DNA of 64,000 nucleotides from Tetracentron sinense (lineage: Eukaryota > Streptophyta > Magnoliopsida > Trochodendrales > Trochodendraceae). The position numbers and the translations under genes are program-made. The notes below the pieces were generated by a model that saw nothing but the letters and a program-made list of their open reading frames with translations, made no database searches and was not told the DNA's origin. Positions 25,790-48,573 of the stretch are shown here, piece after piece (position 1 is the stretch's first letter; each line of letters begins with the position of its first letter). Location: assembly GCA_015143295.1 (NCBI GenBank), contig CM026554.1, positions 52,822,627 to 52,886,626 of the forward strand, written 5' to 3'.

Positions 25790-26955
25790 CCTAATTATTT
25801 TCAGGATAGCGGGGAAATTTCTGAATATGTTTGGAAGGAATCGCAGAGTCGAGAGGAAGTACAAGATTATTGGCTTTGGAATTTATACATGTTGGTTGGT
25901 TGGATATGGGATCCAGACATACCCCCCCGCGAAATTTAGGCTTCCATTAATGGGATCCCTCCAATTTAGATGTTTCTTGAAAACCAGTGTAATCCTTATA
26001 CTTGCTGTGCTGATATTGGTCAGTGCTTATCACGCAGTTAAACCGGGGAAGCTCTCTGTGTATCACAAAGGTCATGTTTCACAGTGGTTCTGGACTGTGG
26101 AAGCACTGGTCTGCATTCATATAATGACAATTCGACCAAGAGTCCTCTTTGGATAGATGCTTGTCAGTGCCACTGCTTGCAAACGGAGTTCGGTATGGGT
26201 TTATTGGTTAATATTTCTTTTGGAGTCAGGGCAGTGTTGGAGCCATTTCGTAGTTGGGTGGAGCAACAGATACCTTCTGAAAGACATGGAAACACTCTCT
26301 TTTCCGTTTAGCCACTGCTAAATTACGGAAGCTGCTAAGTAATGATGCTGATTGGATTTTGGAGAATGATGAGGCTATTGTAAATAAACACCTGTTTACA
26401 GAAGCTTACTATGGCTGGGTTGCTATTAACTATAAAATTGGGAGCCTGGAAAATTATGTAAAGGTACCACTTTGGGAGTTCTGGATTTGGTAGGTTCATC
26501 GTTGCACGTGGTTATGGAAATAGACAAATCAAGATAAGATAAGCACTTTGTTAGATCGAAAATTGGCTCGGTAGAATGCCAGACCTTAACACACTCACTG
26601 CCGGCATTTGGTCTGAATGAAGCATTTGATAGGACCATTGTTATGCTTAGTGAGCAGCAACTTCTAAGAGATAATACTAATGGTAGATTTGAACGCATGC
26701 ATACTTGTCTCAGTTCAGTATCTGTGCAAAAGTACACTTGGTATAATTTCTTCTGGCTCATTGCTACCGATTAGCAAAATTCGAGTCAACAAATCCAGAG
26801 TAATCAATCCACTTTGTTTTATCTGGCTAGCGATCCAGATTGGGAGCAATGCAAGAAACTTGCATGGGCTGCTGCGATCAATTCAAGCAGTTCAGATTGG
26901 TTGCTGCTAAAAGTTGATCTAAAAAGCAAAGCACACTCGTCTTCCTCTAGTGGTG
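25790..26955 (+). pseudogene. Apyrase-like (GDA1/CD39 nucleoside phosphatase) pseudogene
   Basis: Pieces of a plant endo-apyrase of the APY6/7 type appear in order but in different frames. They are an N-terminal membrane anchor region (FLKTSVILILAVLILVSAYH at about 25980), the first apyrase motif VVLDCGSTG at 26082-26108, ATAKLRKLLSNDADWILEND, then TEAYYGWVAINYK. Next come the fourth motif decayed to GVLDLVGSSLHV at about 26472, FGLNEAFDRTIV, and SDPDWEQCKKLAW near 26830. Frameshifts, stops and deletions (after CGSTG and after the ATA block) rule out a working enzyme. The C-terminal third is missing. GTGAGT at 26952 and a leader with GTATGTGG at 25363 suggest it came from a genomic copy rather than a spliced RNA, but this is inference. 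Confidence 0.7.
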
Positions 26956-27905
26956 AGTTAGATACGTCATACTACTGTTCTTTCTGCATTTTGTTTGTTC
27001 AGACTTAATTGGTATGTACCTTTGCATATTCACTATATGCTTACTGATATTTTATTCAAAGAACTATTAGAATTCCACAGGCTTAAAGTTTAGTTTTCAG
27101 AAAATCTATAGTTATGCTATGCAGACACGGCATACTGCTGAATTGCAACTCGTAGCTTTTAAACTGTCTGACAAAGAAGGGGATTCCTGCTGTACAATTT
27201 CGTTAACTAGTTTGAAGCGCCCATATAATGTGTTTCTCTCCCACTATTAAGGATCCGCCCTTTCTATGCATGTGCATGTTTTTTTTCTTTTGCTTAAAAG
27301 CAATATGTGGTCTTGTGCATTGATTTCATCAACAATTTACTGATACTCCTTTGCTAATGGTTATGTTGAAGAGACAAAACATGATGGTCGAAGAAATCCA
27401 GCAGTGGTCGAGTTGGGAAACATTATGGAGCTCCCGGATATGAGCAATCTAAAACTTCTCTGCTAAAATCTTATACAAAATCAAGAGCCTTTGTCTCATC
27501 TATAATATAAAGAAGATGAAAGATTCTAACACGAATATGAACTTTCTTTGAACATAGTAATATTTCACCATCACTGACACTGCATTTGACATTCTTCTGA
27601 AAATTCATAGCTAGATTTGCACGTTTACAAACAGAGGAGCCCAAACCCACACAAGAAAATGGAAAAGGAACATAATCCCAAAAACCCAACGCAAACTTAC
27701 AGAGCTCGGGTCAGCAAGAGCCTTGAGCTAATACAGTCTTACAACTTAGGCAGCAAAGAGCTATTTTGCACAACTTCCAACAGCTAACAACCCTTATCCC
27801 TATTGGAATCTAATATGTCCACGGTGACAACTATAATTATCCTTGTGCTCACTGTTTAGGGGCGTTCTGGAGAGTCTGACAGTTTCCATAGATAAGTGAT
27901 AGTAT

Positions 27906-30759
27906 TTAGACATGTGTAGGTGGGGTTCCATCCAAGGGCGTGGATGCAGAGTCCACTCTTTTACCTCTTTCACTTCTGCTGTTATCTGCAAATTTCAAGC
28001 TTGCCAGATGAAAATCTTTCTCCTTCTCCTCAGAATTCCATTCAGACAAATAGTAATCTTCTTCAGTGGCACCTTTAGATGATGGACCACAGAACATACC
28101 ACCCCACTGTGGGAAGTAGATCAAACATATTGGGAGGGTGCAGCATATAATCATGATACCCATCAGAGTTATCCCTGTTTCCTTTGAGTATCTGGAGCCT
28201 TTGAAGAAAATCAGTTGAGTCAAAACTGCACCTACACTTCCACCACCTCCTGCCATTCCAGATATTACTCCCAGTGACCTGGAAAGTGAAACATCATGGA
28301 GGAAAAAATAGCTGTAATGTAGAATTTGTGGTTTAAGTGAAAGGGAGACGAGACCATTCTACAGGAAAACAAAAGAAACTGAAATCTCCATCAGCTTAAG
28401 TGAATAAAATAGAAGTAAATATACAGCTTCAATGGAGTAATGGGACAATCTAACCAAAGAAAATAAGAGCATAGGATTTTTATCAATGAACATGAACTTG
28501 CTAAAGAAGCTTTATTCTCTATTTATCTGAAGGGAAAAGACTCGAGACTTGTTAGGCTTGCTTGGTTTAGTGGATGTTTCATATGTCATATTTTGACCTA
28601 ACTCGTAAGCCTAACCACCCCCTGCCCCCCTCTCAACTAATCTACGGGGCTTGAATAGAAGGCCCCTAAGGATTATAGAAGACCCTATGGGCAATTATTG
28701 CCCAGAGTAGTATTTCATATACATAACTCTATATTGGCACTTGTTGGGGCATCTCTTTGTTTCCAACCACCCAATTTATAGCCCACCACTTGTTTCGGCC
28801 AAATCCAAAACTGCACCAAAAGGATGATTTTAGTCGTCCAAAGTGAGTCAATCAGCTGGACAATTCAATTCTCTTGAAGAAAGAAGTTCCCTGTATCTTC
28901 GATTGTCTAATAAGTCTAAAAATTCAATTTCAATTTATCGGCCAATTCATCTCTAGTCTCTACTACTCTCAAGAATAATCTTATACCATCATAAATTGAG
29001 ATATATCCAGATAAATAGTAGAGTTGAGTTGGGTTTGTTAACTCTTGGCTTTGAATGAGCAGTATATAAGTAAACCAACAGTAGTTCTTCACTGTGGAAA
29101 CTTTGACATGTTTATATGATTTCTCATTGATAACAAGTTAAAAATGTTGGATAGTTGGTCAAAGGAAGGTGTGTCTTGGGTCTTGAGAGCTTGAAAACCT
29201 AGATGATTAGTGCGTGTTTGTTATTTGTGGGACTTCCCACAGTGGATTTTAGGCTGACTTTACCTTTGGAGATTGCCAGTTTCAATTTTCAGAACTCCTA
29301 AGAAGAAGGATGTTTTTGGTTTATGTGTAGGTGCAATCGAAGCTTTTCTATACGTTGTAAAAACTCCTTTATGGAAGATTCATGGTTCTTCTTTGAGTGG
29401 AACTGATGTTTCACCATAGAATCCATTAAACAAGTAATTATAATAAGTATGAAACGAAATATCCTTGTTAATAGTCAGATATTTCTTCATATTTCGATCA
29501 ATCTAAACAAGGATATCTTTGCGTCTGAATGTAGAGGGAACCTTTACAGATATAAGGAGGAAAAAAAAAGAAATTTGAAATGTTTGTAAAATGAGGAACC
29601 AGAAACAAAAACATAAGCAGAATGAGAAGACTTACCTTCTGGAGACGAAAGGAACTACCCCAAATGTTAGTCCGCATGCAGCTTGAACAAATAATGAGAA
29701 AGCAATCATCACAACGATGGATGCACTTAAAGATCCCACTTGCCCAAGTAACACGCAGAGCAGTCCACCCAAGGTCTGCACCACCCACAATCCCCACAGC
29801 CTACCCCTCATTCCAAACTTCTTTGCCATTATATCCGAGATGAGTCCTCCAGCCGGTCTGGAAACCAGATTTGCTAATCCAAAACTTGCAGCTATTATTC
29901 CCGCAGTGTGGAGCTTCAGGTTGAACCTGTCGTAAAAATACTCCGCAATTATGTTGTCGACCGTCAATTCCACCCCGAAACAATACCCATAAGTTAAGGC
30001 CAAGATCCACCCTCTGTAATTTGTGATTCCATGATAGAAAACTTGTGAGAATTTGTCTTTTGGCTTCTCCCCAGATTTCTGTAGCCGCTTGTAGTTTCCA
30101 TCTGGCATGTCTTGGCCAAATATGAAGATGGCGAATGCTGAAAATGTTTGGAAAAGGCCAGGGATGAAGAATGCGATACGCCATGCAGTAAAAGTGGCCC
30201 CACCAATGTGGCGGATGAGGGAGAACATGAGGGGCATGAGGAGCTGAGTGGCCCCCCCACCAAGGTTGCCCCAGCCAGCAGCAAAACCATTAGCAGACCC
30301 GACAACAGGAGCGGAGAACATGGAGCTCATCCAGAACTGAGTTGACACAAAGGTGGCAAGCGAGAAACCTGTGAAGAAACGCACAAGTAGGAACGAGGTA
30401 GCAGAGGAAGCACTAGAGGTGAAGTAGACCGCTGGTGCAGTGAGGAGGATGAGTGAGGCGGAGGCAAGACGGGGGCCGAAGAGGTCACATGCGGTCCCCA
30501 TGGCAAGCCGGGAAAAGACTGCGCCAGAGACCGAGGCTATCCCTGCATTGCCAATGTCAGTAGCAGTGAGGTTGAGGTTGTCACGTATGACAGGGAGAAG
30601 GGGTGGGGCTGCAAAGGTGGATACAAAGCAAGCAAAGAAGGAGATCCACGACAGGTGAAATGATCTCATATGGGGCGCTGCCGCCGAAAATAAACGGAAT
30701 TCAGTTGCCTTATGCTCTGAATCCACCAGAAGTGCGAATTTTGGATTCTCAGATTCCAT
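27906..30759 (-). CDS. High-affinity nitrate transporter, NRT2.5-like
   Basis: Exon 1 is 30759-29636 and exon 2 is 28278-27906 (stop TAA). The join AG|GTAAG...CAG|GTCACTG restores codon AGG and gives 498 aa, the usual length for NRT2. The start is the ATG at 30759; the upstream in-frame TTG was not used. This is a major-facilitator membrane protein with about 12 segments that moves nitrate with protons at the plasma membrane. Visible marks are the MFS loop motif [10 protein letters not shown] (88-97), the nitrate signature AGWGNLGGG (161-169) and the second glycine-rich signature [10 protein letters not shown] (382-391). The C-terminal block ([33 protein letters not shown]) resembles Arabidopsis NRT2.5 more than NRT2.1. 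The partner NAR2/NRT3 is expected by family knowledge, but its gene is not in this window. NRT2.5 is induced by nitrogen starvation in Arabidopsis; nothing here shows that directly. Confidence 0.95.
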
Positions 30760-30891
30760 GTTTGGATTCAAAAGCAGAGATGGTAAGCTCTCTCTTTTTC
30801 TACCTCTATCTATCTATCTGTAGACTCATGTGTTGCATGCTTTCTTTCACTTTTGCAGAGAAGATGGAACCAAAATATGGCCTTGGCTGAA

Positions 30892-30900
30892 CATATATAG
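30892..30900 (-). promoter_or_regulatory. Candidate TATA box of the NRT2.5-like gene
   Basis: CTATATATG on the minus strand lies about 133 bp before the ATG. This would give a leader of roughly 100 bases. Placement is the only evidence. Confidence 0.35.
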
Positions 30901-32046
30901 TACTATGGTTTCTTCTTGTAACGTTTCACGAATGCTGAATTTCTATACCTGTTTTTAGCGAATTGGGACTTTTGTTAAAGTGACCGTTTTTCTTTGCTGC
31001 ATCACAGACTTGGGGGTATTGTGTTATAATAACTGATGGCCTTTCGTGGGTGAGAAAGGAGGGGTTGGGAGTTCAGAACTTCACATATCTGCCGAGTCTC
31101 AGTGTGACTTTGAGACTTGAGACTTGAGATAGGGAAAGATGAGTGAGGATGTTTGAATTCAAAGATGCGTGGTTGTTGAGGTTGAGTGCCTCCAAAATTG
31201 TTTTTTTTTTTTATGAATTCAAGTTTGATATTCACCTCTCATTTTCTTTCTTATTCTGAGCCACAAAGGCTGTGAAGTAAATACCATCACGAAATCTTGC
31301 ATTTGTATCTGCCATGTAGGATTTCATTATTCAATCAAGTCAGTTTTGAAAACCCTGCAAAATGTGCTCCTGATTCAAAAGATACCAACAAGGGTATTTT
31401 GGTCATTTGGAGGCATGAATGTTTGTTTTTTCTGGCCATTATTATTCAAAGCTTCGGAATATTCAAACCCCCCCCCCCCATTGAGGAATCATTCTGTATT
31501 AAATATAATTTATGGTTGATACCAAAAAAAATATATTTTATATATAATTTATGGATCGCCTTGATTTTTGCGCTCCTTGTTTTTCTTGTTTGTTACAAAG
31601 TTTTCCAAGGTATGACACGTGGCTAACCATGAGATTCCTTAGGAAATTAAGAGTCAGAATGCTTTTGTCCTCGTGTTGCCGCCTCTCAAGGATCACGTAC
31701 CTCCAATCCCAATGCAATAATGAGGGATTCTCACTTCGCACTCAGTTCAAAGAACCTAGTCTTCGTTCCACCAAACACGTTACAGTGTTTCTCATGCAAA
31801 TAGCACTTCGTATACAAGTATCAATATGGTCATTAACATGGATCCTGTCAACACCGTTTGTGAATAGCAGAGAGATTTTACTCAACCTCTCTTCCTCATT
31901 CGATAATGAGGCTAGGATGCAGTTACCGACATTGTCATTGGACATCACTTGGGTGGGTTGAGAGATTAGATCACTGCCAATTGCAATTAAATCCATGTAA
32001 ATTGATTACATATGTCTTGTATGATTTTTTATTTTTATTTTTAATA
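30901..32046. other. No gene recognised upstream of NRT2.5
   Basis: This would be the distal promoter of the nitrate transporter. It contains a poly-T run at 31200-31212 and a poly-C run at 31471-31480. Open frames at 31551-31996 on both strands mirror each other and match nothing I know. Confidence 0.45.
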
Positions 32047-32175
32047 AAAGAGGATATCCTAGCCTTAAAGAGTCGTACTAATCCTACGTGCTGCCTATGG
32101 AATACCCCAATCCCATACAATCGATATTGAGGGGATGGGGGTATTCCATAGGCACTTGGCTAGGATATCCTCTTT
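32047..32175. mobile_element. Short hairpin MITE, 129 bp
   Basis: Perfect 18-bp terminal inverted repeats, AAAGAGGATATCCTAGCC (32047-32064) and its complement (32158-32175), enclose a second inverted pair (TGCCTATGGAATACCCC and GGGGTATTCCATAGGCA). No target duplication was certain. Confidence 0.75.
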
Positions 32176-32355
32176 CTGGTGAAAGAGGAATGCTAGCCAT
32201 TTGATTATTTTACTCATCTGGTGAAAGACTCCAATGAGATAACACGAATAAGGCTAAACAACCCAAATTAGGTTATTTTACTTCTATCGAATAAAACAAT
32301 ATGATTCAAGTTATTTTAGTTGAATTAGATAATTTGTACGATACACTCAAGTAAT

Positions 32356-32501
32356 TTGATTCAATCAAAATAACATTATTTAGGTTATTTTACTTAATCA
32401 ATTAATTTGTACGAGGAATGCTAGCCATTTGATTCAATCAAAATAACATTATTTAGGTTATTTTACTTAATCAATTAATTTCTATGAGAAATGCTACCCT
32501 T
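32356..32501. repeat. 73-bp tandem duplication
   Basis: The unit TTGATTCAATCAAAATAACA... starts at 32356 and 32429. The two units are almost identical through AATCAATTAATTT and end in GAGGAATGCTAGCC and GAGAAATGCTACCC. An ATGCTAGCC edge also occurs at 32189 and in the MITE at 46150. Confidence 0.7.
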
Positions 32502-32583
32502 ACTCTCATCCTTTACCAATCACCTGATGATTACAAAATGGACAGATTAGTTGGTGGAGGCCAGAGGGTGAGAGTAAGGGTTG
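32494..32583. mobile_element. Small MITE-like hairpin
   Basis: CTACCCTTACTCTCATCC at the left mirrors GGGTGAGAGTAAGGGT at the right. The ends resemble those of the 46150-46300 element (ATGCTAGCCCTACACTC), suggesting one family. Confidence 0.45.
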
Positions 32584-33702
32584 ACTGGGAGCAGGATAGC
32601 ACTCCTCTAATTTGTATAGTTCACTCAAAATAATACCATTCAAGTTATTTTACTTGAATGAGTTAAATGATAACATTTCCGAAAAAAAAAAAAATCAGTT
32701 AAATTTTGTGGTTTACTCAAGATACCACCATGGAGTTAAAATAGCATGAAATAGATTATACAGGATCAACAAGGATCAGGGACACTTGGGCATCCAAATA
32801 ATTGGATGCCGTAAAACCCTCTATCCTCATGTCCGGTCTCAAGTTGCCCTATGACCAAGCAGTCTCAAATGCTTTATCCTTAATATAAAAAAAGGGGGAG
32901 ATTTTTATAGTTTTGATCAGCAAGAAACCACAATGTGAGAAAGAAAACGAAAGAAAAACGGTCTTTTTAAAAATAACTTTAGAATTGAAATCCGTACAGG
33001 AAGCTTGGCTTTGGCAAGGAAAAGTTCCTTTTGGTTAGCAAGCAAAGGGGAAAAAATTAGTGAAGAAATATTTCAAAAATCAAAATATATTTCTTTAGTA
33101 TTATTATTATTATTTATTTTCTTTCCATCCTTGCATTTTCTTGCTAATCAATGGGAGCTGAAAGGAATGCAAAAACAGGTACAAAATGAGAAACAAGTTG
33201 TAACATATACATGGACTCTTCTCACAATAACCATTCATCATACAAAACCACAATAGCCATTTGCCATACAAAACCACCAGAGTATTACCAGAAACTGACT
33301 CCGATGACTGCGTGTTATCAATTTCGACTTGGCCAGCATGCCATTAATGTCATCTTCAGCATTTCATTTATTGAATATTACAATAATGAGCTTTTGATTT
33401 ATTTTCTTTTGTTTCCCTTTTTCTGCTTTTTCTAATTTTTGTCAGCAACCCCAAATACATCATGAGGGATTAGTCTAACCAGCTTAAAATCATAGAACTA
33501 ATAGAGCTGCTGAGTGGGTTACAGGCCAATCTTTCGCCTCATCCTTGATGAAATGTTCCTCTGCCAATATTTAGGGAGTTAGATATGTGAGCATTAATCT
33601 TGGATTTTTCTCTTTCCTTTTGTTTTTTACCAATTCAATACACTTGATCAAAACTGTAGTTCCATACCCGAAGACAATAGATGTCGTAAGAAAGACAAAT
33701 TC

Positions 33703-43075
<9,373 letters not shown>

Positions 43076-43299
43076 TTCTCAACACTCGCTTGCTTTCCCA
43101 AGTCCCACCAACAGATAACGACGAGCCGCCGCTTTCTCTAATACAATACAAGCTCTTCTTTCGACCCCAGGTTGAATTTGGCCCATCTGTGGTCAAATCG
43201 GACTCAGCCCGAACTCAAAAGTGTTTTAGTGGGCTTTCTTTATGCCAAATGGTCCGAGCTGAGTTAGGATTTTGGGCTGGATCGGGCCATTTTAAATAG

Positions 43300-45322
43300 A
43301 ACGTGATAGACCCAAACTGCATCTGTTCGACCCATTCCGCCTGATGTGCGGGCCTACATAAACCCATTACGTCCCTCCCTCCCCCTTCCAAAAAAAGTTG
43401 CACCCAATAAAGAGAATCAGAATCGTCGGATCGAATGACCTTCGTTTGAAAAGTCAATAACAGATGGTCAATAGTCTAAAATCAACGAGTTACCTGCACT
43501 AATCAGATGCTCTAATATCGCTATTTTTGCAATGGCTTGTCCAAACATTTTAGAAGCGTGCTAGCCCTAGTCTCACAATTCACTTTTTTTTAAAAAAATA
43601 AGTATGAGAGTAATAACAACACGTAGCATTGCTATACCTTCAACCTGTTAAAAGCAAAATTTGCAAACAAAAGAAGTTATGATTTGCACCGGTTCTCAAG
43701 GTAACCAGGTGATGTAGCGACACTTTGCTACGATCCTGAGACTTTGGAAGTTTGAGGCTGGGGCTAGCATTTCTCAACATTTTATTAGCTTTCATAGGCT
43801 AAGCCTGGCCCGAATAATGAGCCACATGTGTGCTTGCCTAACTTGTAAACCCAAACACCCCGCCTCTTGCGTGAGTGTTAGGCGTGTGGCCTTCCAGGGG
43901 GAAGGTATGGGGATCTAATCCCCTAGGTACGAACAACAAGATCTCAACTGCCCAAGCTAACTTCTAAACGGCTGACTCTACTGACGTAGGTAAATGATAT
44001 CGACTACCCGAAAAAAAAAAACTTGTAAACCCAATCTAGTCTAGGTTCACGCTTGAGGTAACAAAGCTCGGTCCAGTAGCCCTTTACCCTAGCATCAGAG
44101 AGGTGACATTGTCCAACCATTGGTTATGGCCACTATACATGAAGCAAATGTAATGGTTTGGTCCCAATAATACTAATTGATTACACTTACCCATGCCAAC
44201 AGATTTTTGGATCCCCATTTTCATTGGTTTATCGGATTCATGAGCATCTGTTATCAAATGCGATTTGGAGCCTCATTAGTTGTTTTATACCGGAGTTCTT
44301 GGTTCGAGATGTCCGACATTTACATCCATCTTGACAAGCTACATTCGTAACATTTACGAAAGATTTTCACTAGGCCCACGGGCTCTTGGCCTTTGTATAG
44401 CTTGAAGGGTTGATGTGTCTTTGTAAGTCCATAGGTTAGGCTTGGGCCTCCCAACAAGGGCTGTCAAAGGGTACTAGGCCTAGCTCTCACCTACCAGCTC
44501 TAGGGCCTAAAAGAAGAGTAATTTTCTTTCCGTTCTTTATCACCGAATACCAACCTACAATTAACCATCCCCCTTTCTCTAGTCTTGGGACGGACAATTC
44601 AATGCAATGAGTAATACGACGGAATTTTTTTTTTTAATTTTTTTTGCTTGGTGGCAAAGTGGAATATTTTTCTTAGGTTAAAAATAATATAATTTGTTCA
44701 CTAATAATTTTAAATGAAATTATATATAACATACTATACATTTTGTTATATGTTTCAGCAGTATGCTTTTGCTTTTCATATATTCAATTTAGATCTTAGT
44801 ACTAACAAAAGGCTTACAAAGATCTTATGTCTATAATATAAATTTTATTAAACTTCTAACATAAATCATAGTACAAATTATGACATAGTGATAATATATG
44901 ATATTTTGAATGAATACTGATATAAAAGCATTTTGAAGAACCAGACCGGTAGGACAAGGCCTTATGTCGCGCATGTATGTTTAGTCCCACACTAGTCATG
45001 CACTTAGTGATTGGTGTGGGAGTAGACAACATTTAAAGTGACTATTCATTTTAGTTGGTAAGCATTCTGTGACATTAGTCTCACCCTCAAGTTAGAGGAC
45101 TTTCAAAAACCTGCACCTACCCAAGCCCGGGATTGAGAGGGCTAGATTGCCACCCTTACTCCTAAAACCACCTGAACTAATAGAAAATTTGCATGGGCGT
45201 GAACTTGGGCTTGAATATTTCAAGGCTGAAGGCCCGACTCATGCCAAGACTAGTTCTGTCCACTTTCACCCATTTCTGAACCTACCTGAATGACAATTTC
45301 AGCCACGATCCCTACTCTACTA
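43300..45322. other. No gene recognised
   Basis: Intergenic DNA upstream of CPSFL1. A GC-richer block at about 43780-44020 ends in GATATCGACTACCCG and an A run, resembling the tail of a SINE. A similar ending (GATATCACCTACCC plus A run) occurs at 38199. There is no open frame of note. Confidence 0.4.
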
Positions 45323-45556
45323 ACTCGAAATTCTCTGAAGTTGTAACAGGTTAACATGTGTCTTTTTTTTATATCCTTTACTTGTGTTTAAGATTCACTA
45401 GCCCTTGGTGTTAAACCATAACATTAGTTTTTAGAAGAAAAAAAATATTAACTCTAAAGATTAAAATTATTAATTAGAGTTAAAAAGCAGCTAAAAAAGG
45501 CTTTTGTGTTGTGACCGGACTTCTTGAGTCTAATTACAACGTGAGAGAATCACGCG
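45323..45556. mobile_element. MITE with CTCTC-type ends, copy 2
   Basis: AACTCGAAATTCTCTGAAGT at the left mirrors ACGTGAGAGAATCACGCGT at the right. The middle matches copies 1 and 3 (TTAAGATTCACTAGCCCTTGG, GTTTTTAGAAGAAAAAAAATA). Confidence 0.65.
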
Positions 45557-46149
45557 TCTATTCTTCTAGTTCGGGTTGAGGTGTTTTTGGACCTACGGCC
45601 AGGTTTGGATTTGATTGATTCAAATCTCTTACGGCACAAGGAGAAGTCATGAATTTGTGTAAGTTGAAGTTGAAGGCTCAAAAAGAGAGTAAAATACTAA
45701 ACAATAAAGAAACAAAAATAGTTTGACAAAATTTGATAGAACACATTATGACTTCATTGAATAAAATATGCCTTAAAACAGAGAATTTCATTATTACATT
45801 TTAAATCCAGACCCGCTATTAGTGGTTTCCATTGAATATAAGGATATAGAGGGATCCAATCGCACTAGTAACGGTCAACTTGAAAATCCTTTGATCTTGT
45901 TGGGTAAGAAGACCCACTTCCCACCCCTGAAATTGGGTTAGGTGCCTACTCCACTCCGCACAAGTTGTTTGAGCCTGAGCCAGTTTGCACACGGAAAATT
46001 TTGTACATGTGGCATAAATGATGGGAGTAGTTCTACTATCCACCCAAATATAAGGGTTGCAACCCATCAATTGATCCAAATCGGGTCGGGATAAGCCAGT
46101 CCGAAACCTAGAAAAACATGTGGATCCGGAATGTTATTGAATAAAAGAG

Positions 46150-46300
46150 CATGCTAGCCCTACACTCAGGCATCCCCTACTCTCAACTAAAAACTAACTA
46201 ATGTTAAATCAATGACATGTGTTAGATTTTTGCTTGAAAGTAAGGACACGTGTTGATTTTTGGCTGAGAATAGAGAATGCCTGTGAGTAAGGCTAGCATG
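46150..46300. mobile_element. Hairpin MITE of about 150 bp
   Basis: Arms of about 50 bp mirror each other: CATGCTAGCCCTACACTCAG and, at the other end, CTGTGAGTAAGGCTAGCATG. The second part pairs CTACTCTCAACTAAAAA with its diverged complement. No target duplication was clear. Confidence 0.7.
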
Positions 46301-46330
46301 ACTCTTGTTTAAAATGAATCAGGTCCCGTG

Positions 46331-48560
46331 TCAGCCCCAACTTAAAACGGGAAGAAATAAATTGGATAGGTTAATGGTCCGGTCACTAATTTCGACCCAT
46401 ATGGAGATGCAGGTGTCGCACGTAGGAGATCTCATATATATTGCTAATGTACAAGTAGGTGAGATGAAATGAGTTGTATCAAATGGTGAATCCCTCTTCG
46501 TTGACCATCTGTGGGCAAAGACTTTCGAGTCTTGCATCATAAACTGACATGTGCAGGATACCGGGTCGGACACCTGAGCTATCATCGCGTGTCCTACCCC
46601 ACAAGCAAGCAATGCGAAGATAGTCACTTGACCTAGCTTCTTTATATGAGCAACATCATCATGATGCACATGATGATGTATTTGGGATGGCCCATGAAAT
46701 GATGCACAGCAACAGCATGCTACATACACACACATTCCTTTCCAACAGCTCAAATCCTTTGAAAACATATTGGGTGCATGTAGGCAAGTCTCCACTTGAG
46801 GAGGTGATGGTCAGCGACATCTTTCAATTGCTATGTCTCTTTGCAAACTCTTTTGGGAGTCACTTGACCTCTCACTTGCCTAAGAAAGCTGGCCTTGGCA
46901 CCTAGACACTATAATTGCTTAACATCACCATTCCATGCTTTGAACCCTTTTTTAGAACCTCCTTTTTTTCCCCTTTTCAAAAGCCTTTTGTTGCTAATCA
47001 ATTATAATAATAATAATAATTATTATTATTTATTTATTTATTTTGGGTGGTGAGGGTATCTGGGCCTCTTAGAGCACCCGACTAATCCCCGGTACGTACA
47101 GACCCCCAACCATACCTACTAGGTAAGTAAGGATAAGTCCTTAACTATGTTTAGTTGCCGAGAATATAAGTGAAAACATGTAAAATAAAAATTTAAATTT
47201 CTAATACAATTTTTTAGTTGAGTTTTATTTCATTTCATTTTTTTTTCTTTTTCATGTTTTTACTTATTTTCTCAACAACCAAACATACAAACATAAGGTA
47301 AGAGTGGCCAACAGGGGGAACTAGCACACTAAAGGAGTATGTACTAGAGAAGCAATATTCGAAAGAGATTTATCCAAACCTCTTTCTCAATGGGAATGGG
47401 TTCAGCTTGTGGCCCATTCTCTCTTCAAGTTATGCTCAACCAAACTCTAGCTACTAATATCCTCTTTACAATGATTCTATTCTCTTCTTTTTCACGTGGA
47501 AGCCTCTTTAATATTATTCTCTTTACAAGAAATGCAATCTACAAGCATCTTTAATCCTAGATTGGGTATCACTTTAGGCTGAGTTTACGTGAAAGGGTCT
47601 GCCTAACCCAGCTTCCTCCACCCCTGGAAAAAAATAAAAATAAATAAATATATATATATATGAATAAAATTTGTGGAAGTAAAATATTCCACATGTTTCC
47701 TTTTTAAACATTTTAAAATTTTGACGTTTTTGGATGTACGGAAAATGTTGGGTCACAAAATCTTTTTCGTGGGTTCTAAATATGTGACCATCTCAAATTC
47801 CGCAATTTTCAAAAATCCAAAAAAACAAGTAACACTTGTTTAGAGACAGCAGAAAAAATGTTTTGGTCTTTTTACACCCAAACGCGTTTTAGCCTGCTTC
47901 TTAGCTGAAAACTGTGTTAAGTCTTGAATTTAAATTTATTTAGCCACACAAAGCCTTATTTTAGAAATGTACCAGAAAACTTATTTTTCTTTTGATTTTC
48001 CTCACTTAGTCAGACGAATGCTCCCTTAGTATAAAGTACCCTTAGTATAAAGTTTCTCCATTTAATTTTAACTACATATTCTTTCAGTTAAAACTTCTTA
48101 TATCTGGGATAAAGTAATTATACCAAATTTAGTGAAAGAGTCCTTTACTTTGAATTGAATCCCTCCAGAAGGCTGACCAGAATTATTTTCTAATCTAAAT
48201 TAAATCGGAAGTATTGTAGAAATCAATCAAGTCAAAAGCAATCAGGCTTCATGTGGTGTGGGTGAACAAAATTATCTCCTTGTTGACGCCTTTTGCTTTT
48301 TTGGATTTCAAGGAGGGTACCAAAAAGCTCTCCCATGGTTCTTCTTGTTGGCCTCTGAATCATTAAGAGAACTCACTTTCTCTCTCATTTTGGAATAAGA
48401 ATGCAATAAATACCTTTTTTTAAAAACCTTCATCCGGGTCATTTTATAATTCTAAAACAACCCAAGTGCTTTCAGTTCATTCCCATTAGACACTTTAGTT
48501 CTGTGAAGTGACTCTACATTTGTTGCAAGTCTTTCTATATTTGTTTCGAGTCAATGCAAA
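46331..48560. other. No gene recognised; one MITE copy
   Basis: A 154-codon open frame on the minus strand (46331-46795) matches no family I know and has no supporting exons. The segment 47146-47287 has mirrored ends (TATGTTTAGTTGCCGAGAA and TTCTCAACAACCAAACATA), like those at 49905-50047 and about 56063. The stretch 47045-47120 (TATCTGGGCCTCTTAGAGCA) is repeated at 53820 inside the neprosin gene. Confidence 0.5.
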
Positions 48561-48573
48561 CAAACAATATTGA

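Noticed and set aside
27360-27480. Possible short coding block on the plus strand
   Set aside because: One frame looks non-random for about 30 codons, but no family could be named and no splice sites fit.
29498-30890. Several open frames on both strands overlapping the nitrate transporter
   Set aside because: They are shadows of the NRT2 exon; only the minus-strand MFS frame makes a known protein.
46331-46795. 154-codon minus-strand open frame with a Cys-rich start
   Set aside because: There is no family resemblance, no splice or promoter support, and it lies in repeat-rich DNA.
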